From NCBI RefSeq assembly GCF_000003195.3, contig NC_012876.2, positions 48,913,276 to 48,977,275 of the forward strand: a stretch of 64,000 bases of DNA. Reading direction: 5' to 3'. The translations under genes were made by a program, and so were the position numbers. The notes under the pieces were generated by a model. It had not been told where the DNA came from and ran no database searches. It was given only the letters and a program-made list of their open reading frames with translations. This document shows positions 10,533-23,260 of the stretch, piece by piece (position 1 is the stretch's first letter; each line of letters starts with the position of its first letter). Origin of the DNA: Sorghum bicolor. Taxonomy: Eukaryota > Streptophyta > Magnoliopsida > Poales > Poaceae.

Positions 10533-13220
10533 TGTAACACCCGATTTTAAGGACAAAATCAGATATGCACCATATGTGAGTTTTAGAAGACAAACCTCAC
10601 ATATAGCTACAAATAAGGGGTAATATCAAAGGACAACGCATAAATTACATAGCGTACATAGAAAATCAGAAACAACCTTAGGCAGCAAACCACGGAAGAG
10701 AACTCCAAACTTCGGGTGCTAACCTCACTCTACAGGATCCAACTGACTGGTTGATCACAAGCCCAATACTTCTCCTGAGGTGTGGGGGAGATAGCAAGAG
10801 TGAGTCCAAGACGAACTCCGCAAGTATAACAACTAGATTGTATAGATTCCACAATCTCATGATCAATGTGACATAAATAATATAGAGCATTAAACAATAA
10901 TCAATGAGTTTCTTAACACAAGATTCATCACCCTTAATGTAAGAGTTCCCAAGGCCGCTCGTAACCGTGAGCACGGCTAGTATACCAGTTTTTAACACTC
11001 TGCAGAGGTTGTACATCTTTACCCATGAGTCATGATTTACCCTTTCGCCTGAGGTGAACAGCCTCGTAACCCACTACCCAGGTAGGTCGGCAGGGATCAC
11101 TATGAAGTCTTTCAAAGGTTCGACTAACAAGTTAGGGCCGCTTGGTTTCGGTAGTCAGTCCGTGTGATTCTACCACTCGCAGGGAATCCACGGTCTGCTA
11201 TCCCCCATTTGCGCCACACGGGTAACCTCTAACAAGCTAGAAAAATTACTCATACTTGACTAAAGCCAGAGCCATTATAGCCCTCATGGTTGCACTTTCA
11301 TCCCGGTTATCACTTACGAATAAATCCTCAAGTTGCTAAAAAGTCATTATTATCATTTGTTGCTTTATATCAATCTAGTCACAAGATCATGGTCATAGAA
11401 TTAAAACTCAAATGCTATACTTGCCTTGATCCAATTGCTCCTGCTAGTCCTGTTGATCTTACTTGCTTCCAAGACTCTGATCTTGATCACCGAAGTAATG
11501 CCCACTGACTAGGCTCGGTCACCAAACATCAACACACAAGCAATCGGAGACAGACATACACGAAGCAAATAAGATTACAATTAGAACAGTACACCAGCAG
11601 TAAATAAATTTAAATAAAAGTTTTCTAAAATCATCTACACGCTGCTACGATCATGTCAACGAGAAATTCACGGAAAACGGAGTTACGACGCGAAAGTTAC
11701 GCTTTTAACGGGATTTCAACAGCAGTTTACGGACTTGTAATTAACTAGGGAATCTAATAGTGGTGAATCTAGCCAACAAAGGTACCCACACGAAGCTTAT
11801 GAAATTATAAAACTAACGCAACTTGAACGGATCGAATCAGAGCTAAAACGGAGAAGATACAAATTTTCTAAGATTTTCTTTAGAAAAGTAATTAATTAAA
11901 TAGGATCACAAAATTAAAAGGTTTCAAACTGATGAACCAAGATTACTAACATGTTGAACTCGCGAAAACGAATCTAACGCAATTTGAACGGGTCAAATCA
12001 GAGCTAAAACGAATATTTTATGGCCAAAACATACTCAGTGGCATTTTTGCAAATATAGAAAACGTATTTTGAAATAAATCGGCAGACTTTACGTTTTCAA
12101 AAATGGAAAGCGTATTCCCTCATATGCGCGTTGGACTGCGGGTTAGAAATTAGAAAACTAGGGGGTCTCTTTAGAAAATTTGCCAGGCCGAAGGGGTATG
12201 GGCATTTCCTGGCCGTCAGATTCAAGATCAACGGGCGAGATTAGATGGGAGGGGAGAGAGAGGGGACTGGCGGCCGGAGTTGGGGAAGGTTGCGGCGGCA
12301 GCCATTGCCGGCGGCGAGGAGCTCGCCGGAGTAAGCCGTTCGGGCGCTACGGTGCACCAAATTCGAAACCGCGAGAACCAGGAGAAGGAGGAGAACGAAA
12401 CGAATTCATTCGCGAGCTCAGCACGGCCGGAGAAGGACCCGCGCAGTGTGGACCACGGCGACACCATTGTCGACGCCCTCGGTGCGCGCGAACAAGGCCC
12501 TAGAGGCCACGAAACGGAGCGAAAGAATCACCGAGAGAAAGAGGGGGAGAAGGAGATGCTCACCACGGCGAGAAGCGGGGCAAAGACGGCTCGAAACGCC
12601 GAGCGACGCGCGGCCAACGGCGGTGGTTTTCGGTGCTTGCGCAAGTGGAGCAGATGCGAGGGAAGTGAAATGAGGGGAGGGGGTAGGGCGGCTCGGGCGC
12701 GGACGCTCTTCCAAATGAGCAAAATGCGAGGGAGAAAGGAGTCGTGGGGGAAGTGGGAGCGGGGTGCGGCGGTTCGGCAGAATCGGGAGAGAGGGAGGAG
12801 GCGGTTTGGATGGAGGAGAGGGATGACAGGCGGGCCCGGCCTGTCAGCGGGTGAGGAGAGGGGAAGGGGGAAAATGGCCGGCTGGGCCGCGGCCCAGGAA
12901 AGAGAGAGGGGGCGCGGGGGGGGGGGGAACTGGGCCGAGCAGGCCGAGAGGAGAAGTGGGAGGAAAAAAAATTCCATTTTCTTTTCCAAATACATTTTCC
13001 AAATGCATTTTCCAATTGAATTTTTAAGCACATTGACATTTTGTTTTTAAAACAATCATCACCATAAAAAAGCACCAACATGTATGCATCAAAAATTTTC
13101 TAAACTTATGTTAATTTTTTTAATTCTCCAAATTTATTTATTTTTCCTATATTTTGATGCTCACAAGACTATAAAATCAAATTCAACTATTTAAAAACAA
13201 GCAAATTTTAGGGTGTTACA
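10533..13220 (-). repeat. Element A 5' LTR
   Basis: 2688 bp, TG...CA ended, followed by the TTGAC target duplication. It retains a patch near 12412-12540 that is replaced in the 3' LTR. Otherwise the two LTRs are collinear and about 98 percent identical by eye. Confidence 0.92.
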
Positions 13221-16200
13221 TTGACAAAGTGTTGGGAAGGTGTAGTTGAAAAACCACAATTCTCAGATATAGTTTCATATAGTTTATGTGAGATTCAAGA
13301 TTTGGTGAGTATTGTTTTCTTAAACTTTCTCAAATGGAAAAATGGTCTATATAAAAAGTTTGGATCTTGATGATCTCTAACAACTTGGTATTCAAATTTA
13401 TTTCATTTTAAGTGATTTAGTTTGTCATTTGACCAAGTTTGACCAAAACCTGTCTTGGATTTTAAATACATGTGCCTAGGATTGACTAAAATTTATCCAA
13501 ATGGAAAAATGGAAAATGTATCAAATGTAGATCTTGATTAGCTCTAACAACTTTGTGTTCAAAACTGTTTCATTTGAAGTCATCAAATGGGTCATTTGAC
13601 CAAGTTTGAAGCACTCAATTTTGAATTTTGAAAGAATTCGTAGCCACACACCAGTTTCCATAACCCTAGATGGTCTCAACTGGAAAAGTCATGAATACCA
13701 ATATTGTTCCACTCATCAAGATCTACATTTAATATACAGACCATTTTTGCATTTGACAAAGTTTTGGAAAGGTGTAGTTGAAAATCCAAAATTCTCACAT
13801 ATAGTTTCATATAGTTTATGTGAGATTCAAGATTTGGTGAGTATTGTTTTCTTAAACTTTCTCAAATGGAAAAATGGTCTATATAAAAAGTTTGGATCTT
13901 GATGATCTCTAACAACTTGGTATTCAAATGTTTTTCATTTTAAGTAATTTAGTTTGTCATTTGACAAAGTTTGACCAAATCCTGTCTTGGATTTTAAACA
14001 CATGTGCATAGGATTGGCTAAAATTTATCCAAATGGAAAAATGGACAATGTATCAAATGTAGATCTTGATGATCTCTAACAACTTTGTGTTCAAAATTGT
14101 TTCATTTGAAGTCATCAAATGGGTCATGTGACCATGTTTGAAGCACTCAATTTTGAATTTTGAAACAATTATAGCCACACACCGGTTTTTCGAACCCTAG
14201 AGGGTCTCGACTTCAAAAGTCATGAAAACTAATATTGTTCCACTCACCAAGATCTACATTTAATATACAGACCATTCTTGCATTTGAAAAAGTGTTGGGA
14301 AGGTGTAGTTGAAAATCCACAATTCTCACATATAGTTTCATATAGTTTATGTGAGATTCAAGATTTGGTGAGTATTGTTTTCTTAAACTTTCTCAAATGG
14401 AAAAATGGTCTATATAAAAAGTTTGGATCTTGATGATCTCTAACAACTTGGTATTCAAATGTTTTTCATTTTAAGTAATTTAGTTTGTCATTTGACCAAG
14501 TTTGACCAAAACCCGTATTGGATTTTAAACACATGTGCCTAGGATTTGCTAAAATTTATCCAAATGGAAAAATGGACAATGTATCAAATGTAGATCTTGA
14601 TGATCTCCGACAACTTTGTGTTCAAAATAGTTTCATTTCAAGGCATCAAATGGGTCATGTGACCATGTTTGAAGCACTCAATTTTTAATTTTGAAACAAT
14701 TATAGCCACACACCGGTTTTCCGAACACTAGAGGGTCTCGACTTGAAAAGACATGACAACCAATATATTTCCACTCATCAAGATCTACATTTCATATACA
14801 GACCATTCTTGCATTTGACAAAGTGTTGGGAAGGTGTAGTTGAAAAACCACAATTCTCACATATAGTTTCATATAGTTTATGTGAGATTCAAGATTTGGT
14901 GATTATTGTTTTCTTAAACTTTCTCAAATGGAAAAATGGTATATATAAAAAGTTTGGATCTTGATGATCTCTAACAACTTGGTATTCAAATTTGTTCATT
15001 TTAAGTGATTTAGTTTGTTATTTGACCAAGTTTGACCAAAACCTGTCTTGGATTTTAAATACATGTGCCTAGGATTGACTAAAATTTATCCAAATGAAAA
15101 ATGGAAAATGTATCAAATGTAGATCTTGATTAGCTCTAACAACTTTGTGTTCAAAACTGTTTCATTTGAAGTCATCAAATGGGTCATTTGACCAAGTTTG
15201 AAGCACTCAATTTTGAATTTTGAAAGAATTCATAGCCACACACCAGTTTCCATAACCCTAGATAGTCTCAACTGGAAAAGTCATGAATACCAATATTGTT
15301 CCATCATCAAGATTTACATTTAATATACACACCATTTTTGCATTTGACAAAGTTTTGGAAAGGTGTAGTTAAAAATCCAAAATTCTCACATATAGTTTCA
15401 TATAGTTTATGTGAGATTCAAGATTTGGTGAGTATTGTTTTCTTAGACTTTCTCAAATGGAAAAATGATCTATATAAAAAGTTTGGATCTTGATAATCTC
15501 TAACAACTTGGTATTCAAATCTTTTTCATTTTAAGTAATTTAGTTTGTCATTTGACCAAGTTTGACCAAAACACGTCTTGGATTTTAAACACATGTGCAT
15601 AGGATTGGCTAAAATTTATCCAAATGGAAAAATGGACAATGTATCAAATGTAGATCTTGATGATATCTAACAAATTTGTATTCAAAATTGTTTCATTTGA
15701 AGTCATCAAATGGGTCATGTGAGCATGTTTGAAGCACTCAATTTTGAATTTCGAAACAATTATAGCCACACACCGGTTTTCCGAACCCTAGATGGTCTCG
15801 ACTTGAAAAGTCATGGAAACTAATATTGTTCCACTCATCAATATCTACATTTAATATATAGACCATTCTTGCATTTGACAAAGTGTTGGGAAGGTGTAGT
15901 TGAAAATCCACAATTCTCACATATAGTTTCATATAGTTTATGTGAGATTCAAGATTTGGTGAGTATTGTTTTCTTAAACTTTCTCAAATGGAAAAATGGT
16001 CTATATAAAAAGTTTGGATCTTGATGACCTCTAACAACTTGGTATTCAAATTTTTTTCATTTTAAGTGATGTAGTTTGTCATTTGACCAAGTTTCACCAA
16101 AACCTGTCTTGGATTTTAAATACATGTGCCTAGGATTGACTAAAATTTATCCAAATGGAAAAATGGACAATGTATTGAATGTAGATCTTGATTAGCTCTA

Positions 16201-17472
16201 ACAACTTTGTGTTCAAAACTGTTTCATTTGAAGTCATCAAATGGGTCATTTGACCAAGTTTGAAGCACTCAATTTTGAATTTTGAAAGAATTCATAGCCA
16301 CACACCGGTTTCCATAACCCTAGATGGTCTCAACTGGAAAAGTCATGAATACCAATATTGTTCCACACATCAAGATCTATATTTAATATACAGACCATTT
16401 TTGCATTTGACAAAGTGTTGGGAAGGTGTAGTTGAAAATCCAAAATTCTCACATATAGTTTCATATAGTTTATGTGAGATTCAAGATTTGGTGAGTATTG
16501 TTTTCTTAAACTTTCTCAAATGGAAAAATGGTCTATATAAAAAGTTTGGATCTTGATGATCTCTAACAACTTTGTGTTCAAAATTGTTTCATTTGAAGTC
16601 ATCAAATGGGCCATCTCACCATGTTTGAAGCACTCAATTTTGAATTTTGAAAGAATTCATAGCCACGCACCGGTTTTGGGAACTCTAGAGGGTCTCGACT
16701 TGAAAAGTTATGAATACCAATATTGTTCCACTCATCAAGATCTACATTTAATATACAGACCATTTTTGCATTTGACAAAGTTTTGGAAAGGTGTAGTTGA
16801 AAATCCAAAATTCTCACATATAGTTTATATAGTTTATGTGAGATTCAAGATTTGGTGACTATTGTTTTCTTAAACTTTCTCAAATGGAAAAATGGTCTAT
16901 ATAAAAAGTTTGGATCTTGATGATCTCTAACAACTTGGTATTCAAATGTTTTTCATTTTAAGTAATTTAGTTTGTCATTTGACCAAGTTTGACCAAAACA
17001 CGTCATGGATTTTAAACACATGTGCCTAGGATTGGCTAAAATTTATCCAAATGGAAAAATGGACAATGTATAAAGTGTAGATCTTGATGATCTCTAACAA
17101 CTTTGTGTTCAAAATTGTTTCATTTGAAGTCATCAAATGTGTCATGTGACCATGTTTGAAGCACTCAATTTTGAATTTTGAAACAATTATAGCCACACAC
17201 CTGTTTTCCGAACCCTAGAGGCTCTCGACTTGAAAAGTCATGAAAACCAATATTGTTCCACTTATCAAGATCTACATTTAATATACAGACTATTCTTGCA
17301 TTTGACAAAGTGTTGGGAAGGTGTAGTTGAAAATTCACATTTCTCACATATAGTTTCATATAGTTTATGTGAAATTCAAGATTTGGTGAGTATTGTTTTC
17401 TTAAACATTCTCAAATGGAAAAATGGGCTATATAAAAAGTTTGGATCGTGATGATCTCTAACAACTTGGTAT
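13221..17472 (+). repeat. Satellite array, block 2
   Basis: The landmark TTTGAAGCACTCAATTTT recurs at 13605, 14137, 14668, 15197, 15728, 16259, 16624 and 17155. The steps are 529-532 bp except one of 365 bp (16259 to 16624). Subtracting element A, the step across the insertion (2402 to 13605) is 531 bp, so the array was continuous. The block is interrupted at TAT (17470-17472) by the CACTA element. No gene is supported. Confidence 0.95.
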
Positions 17473-17770
17473 CACTACTACAGAAATATTTAACCGTGGC
17501 GGGGAAAACAGGTTAACCGTGGCGGGCCATGCAACCGCCACAGATGAAAGGCCACGGTTAATTGTTGCCTTAACCGTGGCGGTTGTCCAACCGCCACGGT
17601 TAATATGTTAACTATGGTGGCCGCTGTTAGAAAGCCGCTTTTTTAAATTGCTTTATCGGAGGCGGCCGTTATAAAGCAACCGCTTCCGTTAACATGTTAA
17701 CCGAGACGGTTTTTTTAAAATGCCCGTCTTTACTAATTGGTCAACAGAGGCGGTTTTTGTAACTTGCCCA
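17473..17770 (+). promoter_or_regulatory. Left terminal and subterminal motif cluster of the CACTA element
   Basis: After the 13-bp inverted repeat, TTAACCGTGGCGG or its complement occurs about seven times within 130 bp (17490, 17513, 17531, 17552, 17570, 17588, 17607). Positions 17570-17603 are a perfect inverted repeat: 16-bp arms TTAACCGTGGCGGTTG with a 2-bp spacer. In En/Spm, subterminal repeats of this kind bind the TnpA-type protein. A similar role here is inferred. Confidence 0.85.
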
Positions 17771-18056
17771 CCTCCTTTAAGTGTATCCAGAGTAAAAAAA
17801 CCTCATTTCAGTTTATTTTCAAATTTGAATCCAAAATTTGTTAGGTTGAAACATATACAAAGCAAAATACATATGTATAAAGGATGACCACATTGAATCC
17901 GAAATTTGCTAGATTGAAACATATACACAGCAAAAGACATAAGGATAAGCACATATATTACATCCATATATGTCATCTTTATCATTCCACGGTCCATGCA
18001 TGTCACAAACTATGTTCATATTACATCAATGTACATAATGTTCATAAAAAGCACAT
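17771..18056. other. Non-coding 3' flank of CACTA gene 2
   Basis: AT-rich, with a partly duplicated motif (TTGAAACATATACA at about 17847 and 17916). It probably contains the 3' untranslated region of the minus-strand gene that ends near 18057. Confidence 0.5.
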
Positions 18057-19837
18057 CTAAAATAATGTTCGCTCAAAAATATCTGGCAACCTATAGTCGT
18101 TCAAATCTAAGCCGCTGGTTCTCCAGTTGCGTAGCTTCTCGAACCTCTCTTCTGTCGCTAGCTCGCTCCCGATATAAAAGAATTGTCTGTCAACTTGACA
18201 ACATTGATCCGTGACAAACTTACAAATGTCAGCTACTATTTGTGTGATGTTCCTTCGATCAATTGTTTCGTTTTCCCACCAACTTTGGGATTTCTGTAGC
18301 TGCCTCTAGCTTTAATTTCCCACAAGCCCTGAGGTACTCAAAAGCATAGTACCCACACAGAACTGAGCCTTCAGGTTTCTTAGCGCACTGCATTCATGCT
18401 TGATGAAGGTAACACATGAGAATTATGACTCGTAGTAGTATCCCTACAAGACAACCATCAGTAGTAGTAGAACTAGAGGCAGGCGGAGTAAGTACGGGGA
18501 AGTCTCGCCTCACCACCAGTTTGTGGCCATACTTTTGCTTGTCTTTCTCAGACCTCCAATCATAGCAGTTGGGGTCTTCCACGTACTTTCGGTAAGCACT
18601 GTATGAAAACTACTAGTGTCAGCAACAAATTTCATACGTACTTTGAGTGCATGAGGTGTGTCGTCACTTACTATCGTAGGATACTTTCGAAATGCTTGTA
18701 TCCTTCTTTGTTCGAGGAGGAGTCGAATACGACAGCCTTTCCATCCCGAGGATAGATCATAAATACAATCCAGTGGCCCATGACGCCCAAGCTGTACCAT
18801 TGAAATAATATTCATCTCAAATTTTCAAATATAACAAGTGAGAAACCTAGTAGCTATTGTAAGTATCGTTCTGACTTACCCAAACTGGTGGGCGGCAAGA
18901 ATGCAGCCATTTCCCCTAATCTTCTTCATGGCTTCTAAGACATATTGTTCCTTTCTAAATTTGATCTCTCCTTGCATCAATTTCCGAGCTAGCACTCGCT
19001 CCATCCCCTTCAGCTTCACTAGCCTAGCATCCGTGTCTAGTATATCAAAGCCAATGATGGCTCTTTGAGAAATATGCATAGGAGATAGGTAGATAATATC
19101 TTTGTCTAGTTCCTTGCACACATATGATTGCATCCTGCAAACACAAGTTGTCGTACAAGCTTTTTAGCTTGATCGTAATGAATTTGCATACCTACAGCAA
19201 TGCAGGGTTATAAAACTTACAGGGCAAAAAGGGTGACTTGGGTGACATCTAGATCCTTGCGCCGCAGTAGCCTACACATGTCGTGAAAGACAACAGGGCA
19301 ATAAGCATCCTCGTCCAAGTGGAAGTACTCCTTGGGGTCCCTCACAATGAACTCCTTCATGCCTAATTTTGCCGGTTGCATATACCAGAGATGGAACCTC
19401 TGAACCGCCCATGGCTCCTCCTGAACGAGCTGGCCTAACGACAACATGAACTTGCCATTCTCAAAGTTATCCGGGCAATCTGGAGAAGGAGGCCAAATTG
19501 ACGGCGTGGTTCGCTCCCTATAATCGAGACAAGAAGTCTGTTAGCATTATCGAACGTCACATAATCTATTGGCTAGATTTAGGTGCCATTAGCGCATATA
19601 CCTTTGGAATGTTGTTGTGTACTGATACTCTTGTGCTATTCTATACACCGCCCATTCCATCTCTGTTAGTTCAGCAGGTTTGTCCCCCTCTTCTTCTACA
19701 ACCTTCTTTGGCGCAGGTGGACATTGTCATTTGCCTTGGCTTGGAGGCGGTGTGTCGTTGCCCGGTGCACCCCTTGAACCACCTTGTGATGGGTTGCTAG
19801 GGATGAGACACAGGGTACGTCCAGGACTACTATCTGG
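18057..19837 (-). pseudogene. CACTA gene 2, 3' part: Ulp1-like cysteine protease domain (peptidase C48 type)
   Basis: This is the C-terminal half of a spliced gene. Exons can be followed on the minus strand with short GT-AG introns, for example after FAL near 19217, after QFG near 18880, and at GTAAGT near 18670. One exon read in the right frame gives GHWIVF (His codon 18773-18775) and, 16 codons on, VVFDS (Asp 18723-18725). A later exon gives EGSVLCGYY (Cys 18355-18357). These are the His, Asp and Cys of Ulp1/SENP-type proteases. The Gln expected about seven residues before Cys is Lys. Upstream exons carry a TGA near 19766. After the Cys there is a frameshift and a TAG where Trp is expected, yet the tail (about 18060-18250) remains readable. 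The domain would cleave SUMO-like or other isopeptide bonds. Its transposon role is unknown. Confidence 0.8.
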
Positions 19838-21489
19838 TGTTGACGGTCCTTAAGTATCAAATTTAATTATCAAATAAATAAAGAAAAGGATCCAAATGAA
19901 ATCAAGATCCAGACTTAGGGTTTTATCTGACAGAATTCCACGAGTTTTGGTGTTTGTCTATTTCTGCAGGGGGTTATCAGGAAATATGGAAGAAAGGCCC
20001 ACATGTCAGGATTACGTAAAGGTATTAACGTGCTGCGCAATTATCTTACATCTAGAAGACTCCAGAAGCCACGAGACCGAAGCGGAGGCGAATCGGGGCC
20101 AGAGACAGGGCGCCCGCCCTGTCCAACTGGGCGCCCGCCCACCTCCTGAGTCCAATCAGGACTCTGCTTTGCGGGAGATCTCCACCGACCTAAAGGATGA
20201 ATCTGAACCATACAATCTATGTCGGTTTGATCCAAGGGCCCATATTCACTTGAAGGGACTATAAAACCAGACCCCCTGGCCCCTGGAGGAGAGAGCCTCT
20301 CAACCCTAATTCATTGTTCCATCAAGGGAGAAGAAGCCTCTGATCAAGATTAGAGCCACCACATCAATTAGATATCTAGATTAGCATAGCTACATAGGAT
20401 TAGAACTAGAAGGAGTCAATCTTCGATTGGTTTCCGGATCTGTCAAGAGGATTCTTGGTAATTCTCTAATTGTGCTTCTAATTGCTTTCTAATTATCTTT
20501 GTTCTTCAATATTATGAATATGACTTTGTTCTACTTCAATATATTGCTTATGACTTTGCTCTACTTGCTTATATTCAAGATTATATTGTTCTTAGTTTAT
20601 CATAGTTATGTACTTGGCTTAGTTAGATTGGATCTATATACATGCTTAGGATCGTATAGCGTTTATCCATCGGATCCATGGGTAAATGATAGATATTGTG
20701 TAGGCGTGGTGCTTATACCGTATTTATCTGCGATTGTACCCAATATGCCAGATCGTGGGGTTGTTCGTGATAGTGACAGCTTCATTGATTCTTATATAGT
20801 CCCCCTCTCGTGTATTGGGCTGGCAGAGCAACATTATTACAGGGGAGTGATTGCTATGTTTCTCATATTCCTTGCTAATATCACTATGCATGGGCGTAGT
20901 CTTGTCTTGCAATGATTGCTAAGTATGCTTGCACTAACTATGATAATGCTAGACTATATAGTTGAGAATAACTTAGGGAATATTCTTTAGTTCGTTCTAA
21001 TACCATGCTAATGACTTTCTAGAGTATCTAATTGAGGTGCTTATCATATTTATTATGTGGCTAGATCAGATTAGTTATCCTTGTCACTATTATTATTTCA
21101 TATATCTTTTATGTGACACTTATCCCTGTATGAAGAGTTAGATATAATGTTCTCAATTATACATGCAATGATAGATGCTCAATCTCATATTGTATTCTGT
21201 AATCATTAGTGATGATTGCTAATCCCTTCCCAGTGGTAAAAATATAAATAACGATACCTGGAATACTTCCCGGTTAAAATGCTACATCGGTATTAATCTG
21301 TGCGCTTGCAGATCCAATTCATTATTTATTTAGAAGAGCAATTGCATATTTCAATATCGCGTCTCTTATATCATGCTGGGGATGACAACTTGGCTTAAGT
21401 GGTGTGAGGGATAGGTTTGGCATCTTTGGCACCGTTGCTAGATTTAGAACTTAGTCTACTTTTAGTAATGATGTTAAGAATACCCAACA
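19838..21489 (+). repeat. Element F 5' LTR
   Basis: 1652 bp. A TATA-like box ACTATAAAACC at about 20258-20268 is the likely promoter. An AT-rich 138-codon frame at 20499-20915 also occurs in the other LTR and is not considered a gene. Confidence 0.93.
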
Positions 21490-21497
21490 AGCATTTT

Positions 21498-21515
21498 TGG
21501 CGCCGTTGCCGGGGA
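21498..21515 (+). promoter_or_regulatory. Primer binding site of element F (tRNA-Asp type)
   Basis: TGGCGCCGTTGCCGGGGA, eight bases after the LTR, is the site typical of Athila-lineage and other plant elements primed by tRNA-Asp. Confidence 0.85.
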
Positions 21516-21649
21516 AGGTTGATTACTAATCAGGAATGGAATAAAAGATTTTGAGTTATCATTCGCATCACTAATATGATTGAGCTTATCTATTCTCTCA
21601 TACAGTTTTACCCCGATATTTTTTTATTTTATCTTATGCAGGGGAATGT

Positions 21650-23260
21650 ATGAATAGAAGACATCTTCCAGGAAATTTTGTTGACAATCCCGAAGCATTA
21701 TTCAAGAAGACGAGAGCCAAGCTCAATAAGAGATCATCAACACTTCACGAAGAAGCTTCATACAATCAAGAAGATCACCGGAACTTGTCTTCAGAGTTCG
21801 AAGCCATGGCGAACAAATCAATCCGCGAGTTCTCAGCTCCCACTACGGACAACATCCGCACTGGACCTGCTGCAGAGATCGATGGCAACTTTGAGCTCAA
21901 GCCTGGACTTATCAACATGGTGCAATCCAACCAGTTCTGTGGGAAGGCACACGAAGACACTAGTGCTCATTTACAACACTTCCTGGAGATTTGCAACACA
22001 TTCACCATAGCAGGAGTTTCCAAAGACGCTATACTACTTCGCCTCTTCCCATTCTCACTGTTAGGAAGAGCGAAGCAGTGGTTCTACGCTACAAAGGAGA
22101 AGAATACTACATGGGCACTCTGCTCAACAAACTTCCTGGCTAAGTTCTTTCCCATGGGCAAGACCAATGCTCTCCGCGGGAAGATTACAAGTTTTCAGCA
22201 ACAAAATGATGAATCTGTTCCAGAAGCATGGGAGTGCTTTCAAGACTACATCCTAGAATGTCCCCATCATGGAATGGAGAGTTGGCTACTGATGCAGACA
22301 TTCTATCATGGGCTCAGCAACAGTGCTCGAGAGACCATGGATGCTGCAGCTGGAGGAGCATTCTTATCACTTACTATACCACAAGCCACAGCTCTTGTGG
22401 AGAAGATGGCGTCCAACCAAAGCTGGAATGAAGAGAGGACCCAGACACGCAAGAGAGGTGGAGGTATGCATCAGCTGAAGGAGGTAGACATGCTGTCTGC
22501 AAAGCTAGACCTGCTCATGAAGAAGCTCGATGATAGAGCTGGAGACAAGAAAGAAGTTATGCACATCTACGACTCTCACATGACTTGTGAGGAGTGTGGA
22601 GACACTGGACACTCAGGCAACCACTGCCCTGAGATGCTTGAGGATGTGAACTACATCAACAACAACAACAACTACTACAACCATCCTCAACAAAATCAAG
22701 GTTGGAATCAACAGAGGCCTAACTACTCAGGTAATTATCAAGGTAACAATTCTTACAACAATAATAATAATTTTCCACCTTTGAGAGAGTTAGTGTCTAA
22801 TCAAGGAAAGCTAATGGATAATCTATCTAAGAAATTGGCGTCTAATGATAAAATGCTAGAAAATATAAATAATAGAATGGATAATTTCTCTACTGCCATC
22901 AAGAATCAAATTAGCTTTAATAAAATGATTGAATCTCAGTTAAATCAAATAGCTGCTGCTGTTCCTACTGCTAACCCCGGTATACCATCACAACCGGAAG
23001 GATTAGAATCTGCAAATCTTGTAGACGTGTTTGATGCAGGTAATTGGAGTAACCCCGTCACTGAATTTTCTACTGACCGTCTGCCGGTCAAGAGAGGCGA
23101 TCCAGGACGCCCCGTCATCCCGATCTCCATCGGCATGGTGGACGTTCCAGAAGCACTCTGTGACTTTGGCTCTAGCGTCAACATTATACCCACGGTACTC
23201 TATGAGAAATTCTTTACATATCCTTTATTAGAAACAACCATGTGTTTGCAGTTTGCATAA
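21650..23260 (+). CDS. gag: Athila-type Gag with the start of a first retropepsin domain
   Basis: 536 codons from ATG. The capsid-like Retrotrans_gag region spans roughly residues 85-250, with the LRLFPFSLLGRAKQWF core typical of Athila Gag. A zinc knuckle C-E-E-C-G-D-T-G-H-S-G-N-H-C (CX2CX4HX4C) lies at about residues 313-326. An Asn/Gln-rich linker follows, then a coiled-coil-like stretch (SNQGKLMDNLSKKLASN). Near residue 505 the segment ALCDFGSSVNIIP matches the Athila retropepsin active site (usual form D-L-G-A-S-V-N), with Asp and Gly kept. The frame stops at 23260 within this domain, and the remainder continues in another frame from about 23253, so a small indel has broken the first protease. 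Gag would form the particle and bind RNA. Confidence 0.85.
   Translation: MNRRHLPGNFVDNPEALFKKTRAKLNKRSSTLHEEASYNQEDHRNLSSEFEAMANKSIREFSAPTTDNIRTGPAAEIDGNFELKPGLINMVQSNQFCGKAHEDTSAHLQHFLEICNTFTIAGVSKDAILLRLFPFSLLGRAKQWFYATKEKNTTWALCSTNFLAKFFPMGKTNALRGKITSFQQQNDESVPEAWECFQDYILECPHHGMESWLLMQTFYHGLSNSARETMDAAAGGAFLSLTIPQATALVEKMASNQSWNEERTQTRKRGGGMHQLKEVDMLSAKLDLLMKKLDDRAGDKKEVMHIYDSHMTCEECGDTGHSGNHCPEMLEDVNYINNNNNYYNHPQQNQGWNQQRPNYSGNYQGNNSYNNNNNFPPLRELVSNQGKLMDNLSKKLASNDKMLENINNRMDNFSTAIKNQISFNKMIESQLNQIAAAVPTANPGIPSQPEGLESANLVDVFDAGNWSNPVTEFSTDRLPVKRGDPGRPVIPISIGMVDVPEALCDFGSSVNIIPTVLYEKFFTYPLLETTMCLQFA

Larger units (their letters stand above)
2554..13220 (-). mobile_element. Element A: non-autonomous Tekay-like LTR retrotransposon (contains nested element B)
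   Basis: The termini are TGTAACACCC and GGGTGTTACA, flanked by TTGAC at 2549-2553 and 13221-13225. Two long LTRs (2622 and 2688 bp) bracket an interior with, in element order on the minus strand, a tRNA-iMet-type primer site, a gag remnant with a zinc knuckle, element B, a retropepsin-like frame and a polypurine tract. No reverse transcriptase, RNase H or integrase is present, so it must have moved with enzymes from a relative. The protease-like frame resembles the Del/Tekay chromovirus lineage. By eye the LTRs differ at about 2 percent of sites plus one rearranged patch. Without B the element is about 8.06 kb. Confidence 0.93.

Noticed and set aside
20499..20915. 138-codon hydrophobic frame in both F LTRs (also 27077-27493)
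   Set aside because: It lies in AT-rich LTR sequence, and identity between the LTRs simply reflects their recent common copy. No recognisable domain.
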